Below are positions 45,299-54,034 of a DNA stretch of 64,000 nt, one piece after another. How positions within the stretch are numbered: position 1 is the stretch's first letter; each line of letters begins with the position of its first letter. The notes beneath the pieces were generated by a model. That model did no database searches, was not told the DNA's origin, and was given only the letters and a program-made list of their open reading frames with translations. Source of the DNA: JADFGZ01 sp965222345 (GTDB taxonomy: Bacteria > Acidobacteriota > Terriglobia > 2-12-FULL-54-10); assembly GCA_965222345.1 (NCBI GenBank), contig CBDCTS010000006.1:1-64000 (forward strand), written 5' to 3'. The position numbers were made by a program, and so were the translations under genes.

Positions 45299-46797
45299 TA
45301 CCCCCCTCCTTGTGCCAGCAGTGCCAAATAGTCCGCAGCGGAGGTTTGCTCCACCTGGGCTGCCGGCAGGTGCGGATACTTCGTCAAGTCCAAGCGCGGC
45401 GGCCGTTGCTCGATGCGGCACAGCACTAAGTGCCTGACTGCATCCAAGCCAATCGCTCCCAACTCGCAGGCTTGGCGCACCGCCGCGGCAACGTGCTCGA
45501 ATCGGAAGTCCTCCAGTAATCGCAATACCTGCACGTACTCGCGCTTGCCTGGCATTCCCAACCGTGCCTCGAGCAAACGTCTCAAGCACGTGAACTGTTC
45601 GGGCAGCTCCCAGCCCGCCAACGGGGCCGCTTGATCGAGCGCGTTGGTCTTGCGTTCCAGCAGTGCTAGGTAATGCAGCGGATCGAAGATCAACTCTTCG
45701 CGTTCGTAACTGCGCCGGTGGCGCGCGATCTCTTCGCTGCCACAACAGATCACGATTTCATCGACGTAGCCTTTCAGCAACACCTGGCGATGTCCGTAGC
45801 GTGTGGGCGCCGAGTAGTCGTTGGCGCGATAGCGCACCAATGACAGCGACGTCACCCGCGTGGTGCGTTTGTCGCAGGCGTCATAGGGCGTGGGCGGCAA
45901 GGGCAACAACGCTTGGCGGTCACGCTTGAAACGTTCCTCAATCGTTTCGGTGTGCCGCCGCAAGCGCCGCTTACGATTGTTGAGGCACTGCGCTTCGAGC
46001 TGCTCGTTGAACGCTTCCCAGCTTGGAAACCTTGGCGCCGGCACCATGAAGTTCCGCCGGGCATAACCGACCAGTCCTTCCACCTTTCCCTTGTCGTTGC
46101 CTTTGCCCGGACGCCCGAAACGATCGGAGAATAAATAGTGCGACTGCAGTTCACTGAACACCCTGGTCCGCTTGCGCCTGCCGTCGCCCAGAATCCTCGC
46201 CACCGCCAAGGTCGTGTTGTCGTAGAGGATGCTGCGTGGCACGCCGCCGAAGTACCGAAACGCTGCGTTGTGCCCCTCGCAAAACGCTTCCGTCGTCTCG
46301 GCCGGGAAAGCTTTTACGAAAGCGTCATCGCTATGCGGCAGATCGACCACCAAGTAGTGCGCCTTGCGCTGTACGCCGTCAATGACCACCAGAGCTTCAC
46401 CGAAGTCGGCCTGGGCATCGCCCGGCGGATGCACCAGCGGCACGAACATCTCTTGCCCGCCGAGCTTCTTGTCGCGAACATAGTCCTTGACGATCGTGTA
46501 ACCGCCGGTGAAATCGTACTCGTCGCGCAAGCGGTCGAAGATGCGTTTTGCGGTGTGGCGTTGTTTCTTCGGACGTTCCTGATCGTCGATGAGGATCTGA
46601 TCGACGATTCCGGTGAAGGGATCCAGCTTCGGCCTCTGCGCTGGTTGGCGCCGCCGATAGCCCGGCGGAGTGGCGTAGCGCAACATCTTGCGCACCGTCC
46701 CTCGCGCCAGGCCAAACCGTTTGGCGGCCTCGCGCTCACTGAGCCCTTCGACAAAGACACTGCGCCGTACTTGAGCGTATAGCTCCACGCGATACAT
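45298..46797 (-). CDS. istA: IS21 transposase IstA, copy 2
   Basis: Identical to copy 1 at all catalytic positions (QADFGEAL, ILYDNTTL, GKVEGLVGYAR). It shares the one-base overlap with istB. The start at MYRVELYAQVRR is used as in copy 1. Confidence 0.92.
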   Translation of the reverse strand: MYRVELYAQVRRSVFVEGLSEREAAKRFGLARGTVRKMLRYATPPGYRRRQPAQRPKLDPFTGIVDQILIDDQERPKKQRHTAKRIFDRLRDEYDFTGGYTIVKDYVRDKKLGGQEMFVPLVHPPGDAQADFGEALVVIDGVQRKAHYLVVDLPHSDDAFVKAFPAETTEAFCEGHNAAFRYFGGVPRSILYDNTTLAVARILGDGRRKRTRVFSELQSHYLFSDRFGRPGKGNDKGKVEGLVGYARRNFMVPAPRFPSWEAFNEQLEAQCLNNRKRRLRRHTETIEERFKRDRQALLPLPPTPYDACDKRTTRVTSLSLVRYRANDYSAPTRYGHRQVLLKGYVDEIVICCGSEEIARHRRSYEREELIFDPLHYLALLERKTNALDQAAPLAGWELPEQFTCLRRLLEARLGMPGKREYVQVLRLLEDFRFEHVAAAVRQACELGAIGLDAVRHLVLCRIEQRPPRLDLTKYPHLPAAQVEQTSAADYLALLAQGGG

Positions 46798-46921
46798 CCC
46801 TCTCGTGTCCCACAAACACCACAGGAATGTTCGCTGGACCACTCGGACGGTCTACTTTTACTCCGCCCAAAAGCAGCTTCGATTCGCCGCTCTATGGTCT
46901 AGTTTCGCTCCGCCGTTCTCA

Positions 46922-47189
46922 GCTTTGATTTCTGCTCTGCGATGGGAGGCTGGCAGTGCTTTAGCCGCAGCCCCCCGGGGATGCTCTCGACCGCCCCCGA
47001 CAGGCCTGGATAGACCACCATCACCTTCTTGATCGCCGCAGTGGATCGCGCCTTGAAGTTCGCAACTCTGCAGTACTCCTGCCCCATCGCATCGCGCAAC
47101 GACTCCCACGACACGTCCACCGGTTCTCTGGGCTCGATACGCCGCAGCCTCTGGGCGCAGAACGTGTAGGCCCAGAACCAGAGTTCGCG
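46922..47189 (-). pseudogene. Replication initiator C-terminal fragment, cut by IS21
   Basis: On the minus strand: RELWFWAYTFCAQRLRRIEP, then VDVSWESLRDAMGQEYCRVA, KARSTAAIKKVMVVYPGL and GGLRLKHCQPPIA. The layout (xSWxxLxxxxG then KxxAIKKVxxxYPGL) parallels the C-terminal winged helix of the intact Rep at 27.9 kb without close identity. It belongs to another rep gene; the 5' end is lost and IS21 cuts the 3' end. Confidence 0.55.
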
Positions 47190-47306
47190 TCATGGGCCGC
47201 CATCTGTGACGGGATGAAGTGGCCGCCAGCGGGTTCACGCCTCCTCACCAGCCGATTTGGCGCCTCATCTCGCCATTTCTCGTTGCTCCAGAAGAGAATC
47301 TTGAGC

Positions 47307-47414
47307 ATGAAACGACACCGGGACGAGCACGATCTCGGCGAGCGCTGGTCGTGGACGCACGACGAGTTCGACTTGCTTCGAAACCGCACAGACAGCGGCC
47401 CAATAACGACTTAG
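47307..47414 (+). pseudogene. Tn3-family transposase N-terminal scrap
   Basis: MKRHRDEHDLGERWSWTHDE then FDLLRNRTDSGPITT and a stop resembles the first 35 residues of some Tn3-type transposases (acidic EL, a tryptophan, LL and NKTGPTRLG). The similarity is short. Confidence 0.35.
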
Positions 47415-47499
47415 AGACGCCTACGCGAGTTGCGGGCGCGCGATTCGAGGGCCTGAGAGGCGGCGGACGAGCACGAGCGCGCCAACGGAAGGCTGTACG

Positions 47500-48021
47500 G
47501 ATTCCTTCCTTTTTCACTCCTGAAAGCGCCGCCCCGTAGAGGCGTGCCTGGTCGGTGTTGATGACGCGGGGCTGAGGATGCGACGGAACAGTCAGCGCCT
47601 TACGGAACAGGCGTTTGGCCGCCGCGGCATCGCGCAAGCCCGAGAGCACGAAGTCGATCGTGGCATCGGTGGAATCGATGGCTCGGTAGAGGTAGGCCCA
47701 CCGGCCCTTGACACGAACGCAGGTCTCATCGACACGCCAGGACTTATGGGTTGGCTTGAGATGACGGCGCAGCCGCTCCTCGAGTTCGGGACCGTAGCGC
47801 TGGACCCAGCGCCAGATCGTCGTGGGGTCCGCTTCCAGGCCGCGCTCGCTGAACAGTTCTTCGACATCGCGGAACGAGAGCAAGTACCGAAGGTACGAGC
47901 GCACGGCGTAAAGAATCAGCTCGGGCTCGGTTTGTCGTCACTTGAAGATCGCCGGTCGGATTGCCTTCTTCATGATCTCTTCAACCTACCAGCCGCCGCT
48001 GGCCAAAGTTGCAACACAACC
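47500..48021 (-). pseudogene. IS6-family element remnant with early nonsense codon
   Basis: The start at 47973 gives MKKAIRPAIFK, a TGA in place of the expected tryptophan, then RQTEPELILYAVRSYLRYLL, WRVDETCVRVKGRWAYLYRA and SHPQPRVINTDQARLYGAAL, typical of IS6/IS26-type transposases. Homology ends near 47500, so the C-terminus with the glutamate is missing. The 5' end carries the terminal-repeat-like GGTTGTGTTGCAAC (48008-48021, inverted). Confidence 0.75.
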
Positions 48022-48035
48022 GAAATGCGACCCAA

Positions 48036-50567
48036 TTACAGAGGTTTTTTGTTCAGGCGAGCTTTATACATGGCTACGCCCAGCCTCCTTACATCATTTC
48101 CCGCCCCGATGGAAGTCGGAGAGACGGCGTCAGGTAAGTCCAATTCAATGGCGATACCCTCCGGGTCGACCAGTTCCTTCGGGATGGTTGCTTGGAACGT
48201 CTGCATCTTTCTCCGGGTGGCCGTCCATTCTCCAACCTTGTTTCCGTTGGCAAGTACATGGACGGTCTGTTTGCGCACCTTCTCCTCCCGGAGGTATGGA
48301 ATAAACGTCGCTTCGAGCAAGAGATCGTTCCCCGTTTCCGGAGCTGGCAAATGGAGACTGGCTCGGCGCCCGGTTGTCCAGCACGCATTCCTCTGCTTGG
48401 TCCTGCTCCATCCCTTTCCCATGAAGGCATCGGCGTTACCATTGCTTCCGAACCGAATATCCGTCCCGAACCGGTAGACCGGCAACAGGTGCAAGCTGAC
48501 GGAGATCATCAATATCGCCAATTTTCTCTTGTCGGCTCCTGTTCCTATCAATCTCGGCAAAGACGCATTGGGTAGATCGAATCGTATTTCCACCTCTGGA
48601 GAGTGGATCAGTCTGTTTGGCACAACGGTTCGGAATTGATGCGCCCTCCGTTCGCGGGCAGACCAGAGGTCGATCTCGGTGCCGTTGACAAGAACATAAA
48701 TATTTTGTTCAGGGACCTGCGCCCCAATATAAGGAATGAGTTTGGCCTTCAAGGCAAGATCGGTTTCCGGTACGGTCACTGTCAACTTCAAGCTTGCACT
48801 TCCGCCGCTGTTCCACCAGCCTCTACTCATCGGCGCGCTCCAGCCAAATCCAACGTAATCGTCTGCATTACCCACCAGCCCGAAAATGATCTCGGTTCCG
48901 TATTCGTACAACGGGCGCCGTGTCTGAAAAGCAACAGGTTCGCTGGCTATGCATGACGTCGGGTCAAAAATGCTTCCTTTGATCAAATACTTGGTGAATT
49001 CCGGGTTTTCACCAATCGAAGTGTATGTAAAGTAAGGACGAGCGCGCACCTCACTCGACTTGATTTCAAAAATGGGTCGACCGGGAAACCTGCCCTCCGC
49101 ACCGGCCTCTCTCATGATGGTCGTAGCAATATCCAGAACAGAGGTGTGAGCACTGGAAACCGTTAGAGGTCCGGAGCTTCCGGGAAGCTTTACGGTAAGC
49201 AGGGCAACCATCCTGGAAACGCAGGTATCGACCGTTTTGCCGTCAACGAAAGGTGGTATCTGGCTGCCATGGTCCCCCTGCAGAACGATTAAAGACCTGT
49301 CATACAGGTTCAACTCTTTGAGTCGTTCCAACAGTTTCAGAAATAGTTTCAGGATTGCTCGTGCTTCATTTCGGTAATTCTCTCTGGTATTTGGAAGAAC
49401 ACGTCCCGCATAACTTCCGTCGGACCGGGTGACATAAGGGGGGTGGGGTGGCCATAAATGAAGGAAGTGATAGGCTGGCTGGGAATCGCCCACAAAAATA
49501 TGCTGCAGGTAATCGCTAAAGAATGCCTTTTCCCGTAAGGAAGAGACATGGCCAGATCCGGCCACGAACGGTGTAATGAACCAATTGTTGTCATTGTAAA
49601 TTCGATGTCGAATCCAATGAGGAGATTGCCGGAACAGCGCCACGTCCATCAGGCGGGCGGCGTTGAGGTGAACCACATCCTCCGGAGAATCCTGGTAGAC
49701 ACGCTGGCGATCATAGTAGTTCGTGTACTTGCTTTCCGTCATGGACTCATAAGGAACCAGGTTTACCTTGTACCCTTGATCGTACAGGCGGTTCTGAAAA
49801 CCTGCCTGGATCGACTCCCGGTAGTATTTTCCGGGAAGTTGATTGCCATCGTAAGCCTGCCCGGAGAAGATCGCCGGAATCGAAAAAGAAGTGTATTGAG
49901 CTGCTCCTATGTTCTCTGCGAACAACACAAAACCCTGCAGGTCATCTTCGAGTTGCTGCTCGACCACCAGTTCCTGGAAGATGTCGGTTTGAAAACTGTC
50001 CAAGACAATATGAACGATGTTCCTTGTAGAGGAATAGCTAAGCAAGCCGCTTGGAACATGGTGCTCGTAAGTGTAGCTCTTTGACCAGAGTCCTTCAGAG
50101 GCGACGCTTGGAGCCAACAGCAGAATCGATTGGAGGCCGATCAGTACCCAACTGGTGCTCGAGGTGATTCTAATCAGGTAGCGTGAAAAGCTCAGACCGG
50201 CCGCCAGGACAAGGATCCATATCGTTGCATCCATCCAACCGCGCAGCCCAAACCGTGACCAATCGATTCCCCTGCCATCAAAAACTCCATAGGCTCCCAC
50301 CAGAAAATTTCCTTGAATCCAGAGCAATATTCCAAGGCAAAAGATTGCGCACGCAAGTGCCTTTACGGCTCGGCGCGGAACCATGTATCCAATCAGGATT
50401 AACGTAGCCGTGAGCAACAGACCGGACAGACCATATAGCGGGAGCAGGCTCGAATACCCTACTTCAAACTCGTCTAGATTCTCCCGGTATACGGAAAAAG
50501 TCCCGAACACAAATAGATTGACAGAAAGCAAAAGAGATGGAGGAAACAAGTGTTTCAGCCTGTTCAT
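48036..50567 (-). CDS. Membrane sulfatase-like (alkaline phosphatase superfamily) protein
   Basis: An 843-residue protein. Four or five transmembrane helices (residues 10-170) precede a soluble catalytic-like region: VHIVLDSFQTDIFQEL, SFSIPAIFSG, HLWPPHPPY and LIVLQGDHGSQIPP carry metal-site aspartates and histidines in the order seen in LTA-synthase-like and sulfatase folds. The C-terminal 280 residues contain two similar beta modules (GNADDYVGFGWS and GNADAFMGKGWS). It probably transfers or removes a phosphate-linked group on a cell-surface polymer. It begins 280 bp from the rep relic and appears to be cargo. Confidence 0.62.
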   Translation of the reverse strand: MNRLKHLFPPSLLLSVNLFVFGTFSVYRENLDEFEVGYSSLLPLYGLSGLLLTATLILIGYMVPRRAVKALACAIFCLGILLWIQGNFLVGAYGVFDGRGIDWSRFGLRGWMDATIWILVLAAGLSFSRYLIRITSSTSWVLIGLQSILLLAPSVASEGLWSKSYTYEHHVPSGLLSYSSTRNIVHIVLDSFQTDIFQELVVEQQLEDDLQGFVLFAENIGAAQYTSFSIPAIFSGQAYDGNQLPGKYYRESIQAGFQNRLYDQGYKVNLVPYESMTESKYTNYYDRQRVYQDSPEDVVHLNAARLMDVALFRQSPHWIRHRIYNDNNWFITPFVAGSGHVSSLREKAFFSDYLQHIFVGDSQPAYHFLHLWPPHPPYVTRSDGSYAGRVLPNTRENYRNEARAILKLFLKLLERLKELNLYDRSLIVLQGDHGSQIPPFVDGKTVDTCVSRMVALLTVKLPGSSGPLTVSSAHTSVLDIATTIMREAGAEGRFPGRPIFEIKSSEVRARPYFTYTSIGENPEFTKYLIKGSIFDPTSCIASEPVAFQTRRPLYEYGTEIIFGLVGNADDYVGFGWSAPMSRGWWNSGGSASLKLTVTVPETDLALKAKLIPYIGAQVPEQNIYVLVNGTEIDLWSARERRAHQFRTVVPNRLIHSPEVEIRFDLPNASLPRLIGTGADKRKLAILMISVSLHLLPVYRFGTDIRFGSNGNADAFMGKGWSRTKQRNACWTTGRRASLHLPAPETGNDLLLEATFIPYLREEKVRKQTVHVLANGNKVGEWTATRRKMQTFQATIPKELVDPEGIAIELDLPDAVSPTSIGAGNDVRRLGVAMYKARLNKKPL

Positions 50568-50848
50568 TAGTCGCAGTTCGTTCCTGGGTCAGTGGATAGT
50601 CGGAGCATCGACTCAATGGTTGACGAATTTTCAGTCAGAGTCAATCGCATGAGCGAGGTGCGATATCGCCAGTGTCTAGGTTGAGGCCTCGACGTGTTGC
50701 CCCTTCGAGCCCCAGGCCGCTGAAGCCGGAATTGTCCGATTTGGACATCCGGCTCACATAGGATACAAGACCTGCTCCCCGGAAGGGAAAAAATTTTGCC
50801 TGACGGCAGTCGCGGGGGGGGAGTCTGGATCCTGTGGGAGAATGAGCG

Positions 50849-51403
50849 ATGCAGCGTCAACGCGGCGGCTTGATTCCCATCGGTGATGCCCTCTCCGGCA
50901 TGGGCGGACCGATGAAGTCGATCCGCGAAGCCTCGCCCCAGGCGTTGCACCACTTCACCCGCTTCGATCAGGTGAACCAGCTTGTCAGCGCCAGCGAAGC
51001 GGACCCCGACCGGGGCTTTGGCGCGAACGATGGCGCTGTGCTCGTTGTCCCGGAGCAACCCCGGCAACCGGAAAGAGTACAAGCGCGTCAACGGACCTTT
51101 CACCCTCTACATGGTCGCCGGTGGCGGCAACAAGCTGCCCTACGGCAACCTGCCGCGCCTGTTGCTGGCCTGGGTCTCGACCGAAGCGGTGCGGACCCAA
51201 AGCCGCGAGCTGATTCTAGGGAAGTCGCTTTCCGAGTTCATGCGGACCCTCGGCATATACAACAGCGGCGGCAACCCCCAAATCCGCCTTCGTAATCAGA
51301 TGCGGCGGCTCTTTCATTGCACGGTCTCGCTGATCTACGAGGACGAGCGCGGCGCGGCCAGCGCTCCGTTCCGGCTCACCTGGCGGCAGATCTACCGCCA
51401 GTA
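50849..51403 (+). pseudogene. RepA relic, frameshifted and truncated
   Basis: RQRGGLIPIGDALSGMGGPM and HHFTRFDQVNQLVSASEADP match the N-terminus of the Rep at 27903. After GFGA the frame slips; the next frame continues MALCSLSRSNPGNRKEYKRV, RLLLAWVSTEAVRTQSREL and FRLTWRQIYRQ. There the homology is cut exactly where the traG fragment starts on the other strand. The promoter and ribosome site (GGGAGAATG) resemble those of the intact gene. Confidence 0.8.
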
Positions 51404-52024
51404 GTCTTGTCCACGGCCCGCCTCGACCAGGATTTGGCGGATGTCGTGGCAGAAGTCTCCCTTGACTTCTAGCACCAGCGCCGCCGCCCGTAGCTGCGAG
51501 GGACTGAAAATCTCCCGCGCCTCGACCGGGTGATGGACCTCCCCGATGACGATGGCCGGGGCCTTTTGTTGGGGATCAAGCGGCCACGGCGGGAGCTTGG
51601 CGAAGGGTGCGAAGTCGCGCCGCCGCCCCTCCAACCAGACCTTCCAAACGGTGACGGCAATAAGCCCGGACAGCATAACGGCAACGAAGGGCGAAACGTA
51701 GTACCACAGCAGCAGCCAATCGAAGAAATTGGGGGTGTGGTAGTTCACCAAAGCAAGCAAGGGGTTTTCATCAAGCGACGGGAAGGGACGCCGTACAAAG
51801 CTCCACACGGCATACCACAGACCGGCGAAAAAAAAGAGCACCAGAGCCGGAAGCGCTACAATGAATTGCCCGGCGCGAAACACGGCCCAGCCCAAGAGCA
51901 CGAAACCTTGAACTACCAGCCAGCCCGCGACGGCGAAAACCCGGATCGGGTTTTTCCAGTTCATGGGGCCAGCGGGCCGGTGCCAAAGCTCTGTCAAATA
52001 AGGGCCGACCTCGCGCCATTTCAT
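51392..52024 (-). pseudogene. TraG/VirD4 fragment lacking Walker A
   Basis: The N-terminus MKWREVGPYLTELWHRPAG and three or four membrane helices are followed by WLEGRRRDFAPFAKLPPWPL, matching the long traG gene at 61.4-64.0 kb. At FSPSQL the sequence jumps directly to RAAALVLEVKGDFCHDI: about 40 residues, including the GAIGSGKT nucleotide loop in the long copy, are deleted. It stops after GRGQDY at the junction with the rep relic. It cannot be a functional coupling ATPase. Confidence 0.85.
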
Positions 52025-52094
52025 AGGTCCGTCTCCGGGGCTTTCAGCGCCGCTCCTGGGGGGCCGTTCCGAGCCTTCCCGCAGGGATAAATGA

Positions 52095-52205
52095 GGACGA
52101 GAGCGACCCCATGGGCCCGGATAGAAGCGTGTCCCACAGCGCGTCTATTCAAGGTCACATGCCCCCCCGCTTTGGGGGGGGGGTCGCTCTCGTCCCCGCC
52201 TTTCT
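52095..52205. repeat. 16-bp inverted repeat spanning a GC-rich spacer
   Basis: GGACGAGAGCGACCCC (52095-52110) and its exact inverted copy at 52190-52205 enclose 79 bp with homopolymeric C and G runs. A second, weaker inverted pair (TTTTGTCCCA and TGGGACAA) follows at about 52303-52360. The region lies between traG and the next backbone gene and has no coding potential. Confidence 0.55.
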
Positions 52206-52384
52206 CCCGCGTCCGAAGCGTGGGGGCCGATTCACAGCGGATAACCACAGCGGAATAAGGCACATAGGGGAAAGCGGCTGCGCCATATCTTGAGCCGAAA
52301 TTTTGTCCCACCCCCCCCTCTAACCCTGGGGCAAAAACCATGCGGTCTTTTGGGACAACAAAATTCGCCGATTTTCCCTCTCTC

Positions 52385-53245
52385 TCAGCCGATCTCATCC
52401 GGGTCCGCAAACCGCACGGCCCGCCATGTCGAATAGTCGTCAATCGAGACTCCTTCCGTGACCTTGACTTCGGGGCGACGTTGGAGTTCCACAGACCGTC
52501 TCCCGGCTTCCGCGAATCCTCCGTACCGGGCTAGAAATTCCTCGTCCTCCCCGCGCATCGCCTCGTGAATCGCCTTGATCTCCTGCTTCGCCGTCAGCCC
52601 TTCAGCGGGTGTCCCTGGGTCCGCCGCCGCCCATGCTTCAAGCACTCGCGCCGTCCGATCCACGGTGGCATTTTCAACCCCAATACCGATCACCCGAACC
52701 TGCCGCCCCTTCTTGCGGAGCGCATCCCAAAGCGGCCCATGCGCGGCTCCCCACGAGTGGAGTTCGGTATCCGTCTGGTGGCCCGGATTGACGTAGGCAA
52801 AGGTGACGATTTCAGGGTCCACGGCAAGGGGTAGTTTGAGCGCAAAGTAGCGCTTCTGGTTGCCAGCCACACCGTAGTAAATCCGGCGCGGAATCAAGCG
52901 GCGCGGCAAGCCGAGCTTTTCAAAAAACTCGCCCTTCTCCGGCTCGGCGGGGAGCCAGTTCATACCCGGATGTTCCAGCACAAAATCCAGCGACAAAAGC
53001 CGCCGCATGACAACCGGCTTGCTGACTTTGCGCCGGTGGCGGATGTTCTTGACTGCCAGCGCCCGGTAGATCGCGTTGCTCGATATCCGGCATGTCATTC
53101 CTCCCCCATTGACTCGCGGCCACTCACTCTCGACCGCCGCTCGGCGCTCAACCAAGAGCTTGACGAACCGATAGGCGTGTTTCCGATAAGTGTTGAAGTA
53201 ATGACAGAATTGCGCCCGCGTGAAGACGCCGCTGTGAAGGCACAC
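52385..53245 (-). CDS. Plasmid backbone protein of unknown function, 5' end unclear
   Basis: A 286-residue frame from a GTG. The beginning (CLHSGVFTRAQFCHYF, HAYRFVKLLVERRAA) looks like a winged helix, and the later part has a conserved IYYGVAGNQKRYFALKLPLA and VRVIGIGVENATVDRTARVL. The open frame continues upstream into RTGQNAEWIALV before a junction with foreign DNA near 53278, so the N-terminus is probably lost. Its place next to traG suggests a role in conjugation or replication control, similar to replication-relaxation proteins; this is uncertain. Confidence 0.5.
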   Translation of the reverse strand: MCLHSGVFTRAQFCHYFNTYRKHAYRFVKLLVERRAAVESEWPRVNGGGMTCRISSNAIYRALAVKNIRHRRKVSKPVVMRRLLSLDFVLEHPGMNWLPAEPEKGEFFEKLGLPRRLIPRRIYYGVAGNQKRYFALKLPLAVDPEIVTFAYVNPGHQTDTELHSWGAAHGPLWDALRKKGRQVRVIGIGVENATVDRTARVLEAWAAADPGTPAEGLTAKQEIKAIHEAMRGEDEEFLARYGGFAEAGRRSVELQRRPEVKVTEGVSIDDYSTWRAVRFADPDEIG

Positions 53246-53277
53246 CAGCGCGATCCATTCCGCGTTCTGGCCGGTCC

Positions 53278-53487
53278 GCCGAGCAACTGCTCGGGGTCAT
53301 CACCTGCCGGCGCGCGGACGGGCGCGAGATCGTGCTCGACCGGCTGCCGCTGGCGCGGGCGCTGGACCGCGCCGAGACGGTGCGGGCCGAGGAGGTCGTA
53401 CTCTCGGTCCCGGACGGGCGCAGCGTCACGACGCTCATCAACGCCACCCCGTTCCGCGACCCGGACGACGCGCTCTTTGGGTTGGGT
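53278..53487 (+). pseudogene. PAS-domain fragment of a sensor protein
   Basis: EQLLGVITCRRADGREIVLD then AEEVVLSVPDGRSVTTLINA and TPFRDPDD follow the pattern of a PAS domain in a sensor kinase (PDGR...LxNAxPxRDxDG). Both ends are lost; the segment abuts the backbone gene and the origin region. Confidence 0.5.
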
Positions 53488-53607
53488 TTTGTTGTCGTTG
53501 CGTTCCCCCGTTCTGCCGCGGTTTGCCGTAAGTCTTGTGTTTCCAGTTCTTTACCTATAAGGAAGGTTTTGGTTTTGTCTTTTGCGGGGGGCGTCAGCCC
53601 CCCGCTT
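53470..53607. repeat. Plasmid backbone segment, inverted copy of 32316-32455
   Basis: Reverse-complement match to 32316-32455: GCCGCGG-type start, ACCTATAAGGAAGGTTTTGG and a GCGGGGG/CCCCCGC hairpin at 53584-53605. It sits beside a DnaA box and iterons, so the two segments are probably homologous parts of two related origins. Confidence 0.7.
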
Positions 53608-53636
53608 TGGGTGGTTTATCGTTTGTTTTCAGCGAG

Positions 53637-53961
53637 TTATCCACAGACTCGTCGCTTCTACTACTTGTTCTTTACTACTTGTATGGGTAGGCGTTTTGAC
53701 CGTGGAAAACTGTTTCAAATCACACAAGGCCGTGGAAATAAGCGATTTAAGGTCTTGTGGCCCTTGTGTGGCTCACGGTATAGGGGAGATCCAATCCGGC
53801 GCGCAAAGGGTGCTGACGGGCCGCTGAGAGGTCGGGTTTGGTTGGCTACGTTGTTTTTCGACAGGTGTGATGGCATTACTATCGGAAGAGTTATAGGAGA
53901 TGTAACTATAGGCTTGCGTACCAAAGTGCCCGTGGAAAGCGTACCAAAGTGCCCGTGGAAA
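53637..53961. other. oriV: Replication origin 2: DnaA box and iterons
   Basis: TTATCCACA at 53637-53645 is a DnaA box. A 23-bp unit beginning GCGTACCAAAGTGCCCG is repeated in tandem at 53916-53938 and 53939-53961; the shorter word CCGTGGAAA recurs near 53699 and 53730. The tract lies directly downstream of the complete rep gene at 54035-54997. Confidence 0.72.
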
Positions 53962-54034
53962 ACTTCACCTGCCCACAAGCAGGCCAATCGTTCTAAGATC
54001 ATCTGCAAGAAGAGTTTTGCGCAGCTTTCAGGGC

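Larger units (their letters stand above)
44368..46921 (-). mobile_element. IS21-family element, copy 2 (inverted)
   Basis: Same length (2554 bp) and the same ends as copy 1 but in the opposite orientation, 12 kb away. Differences are few: at least one IstA substitution (V to A in NDYSxPTRYG) and several in IstB. It interrupts the C-terminus of a rep-like gene on its right side. The two copies could invert the intervening DNA by recombination. Confidence 0.92.
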
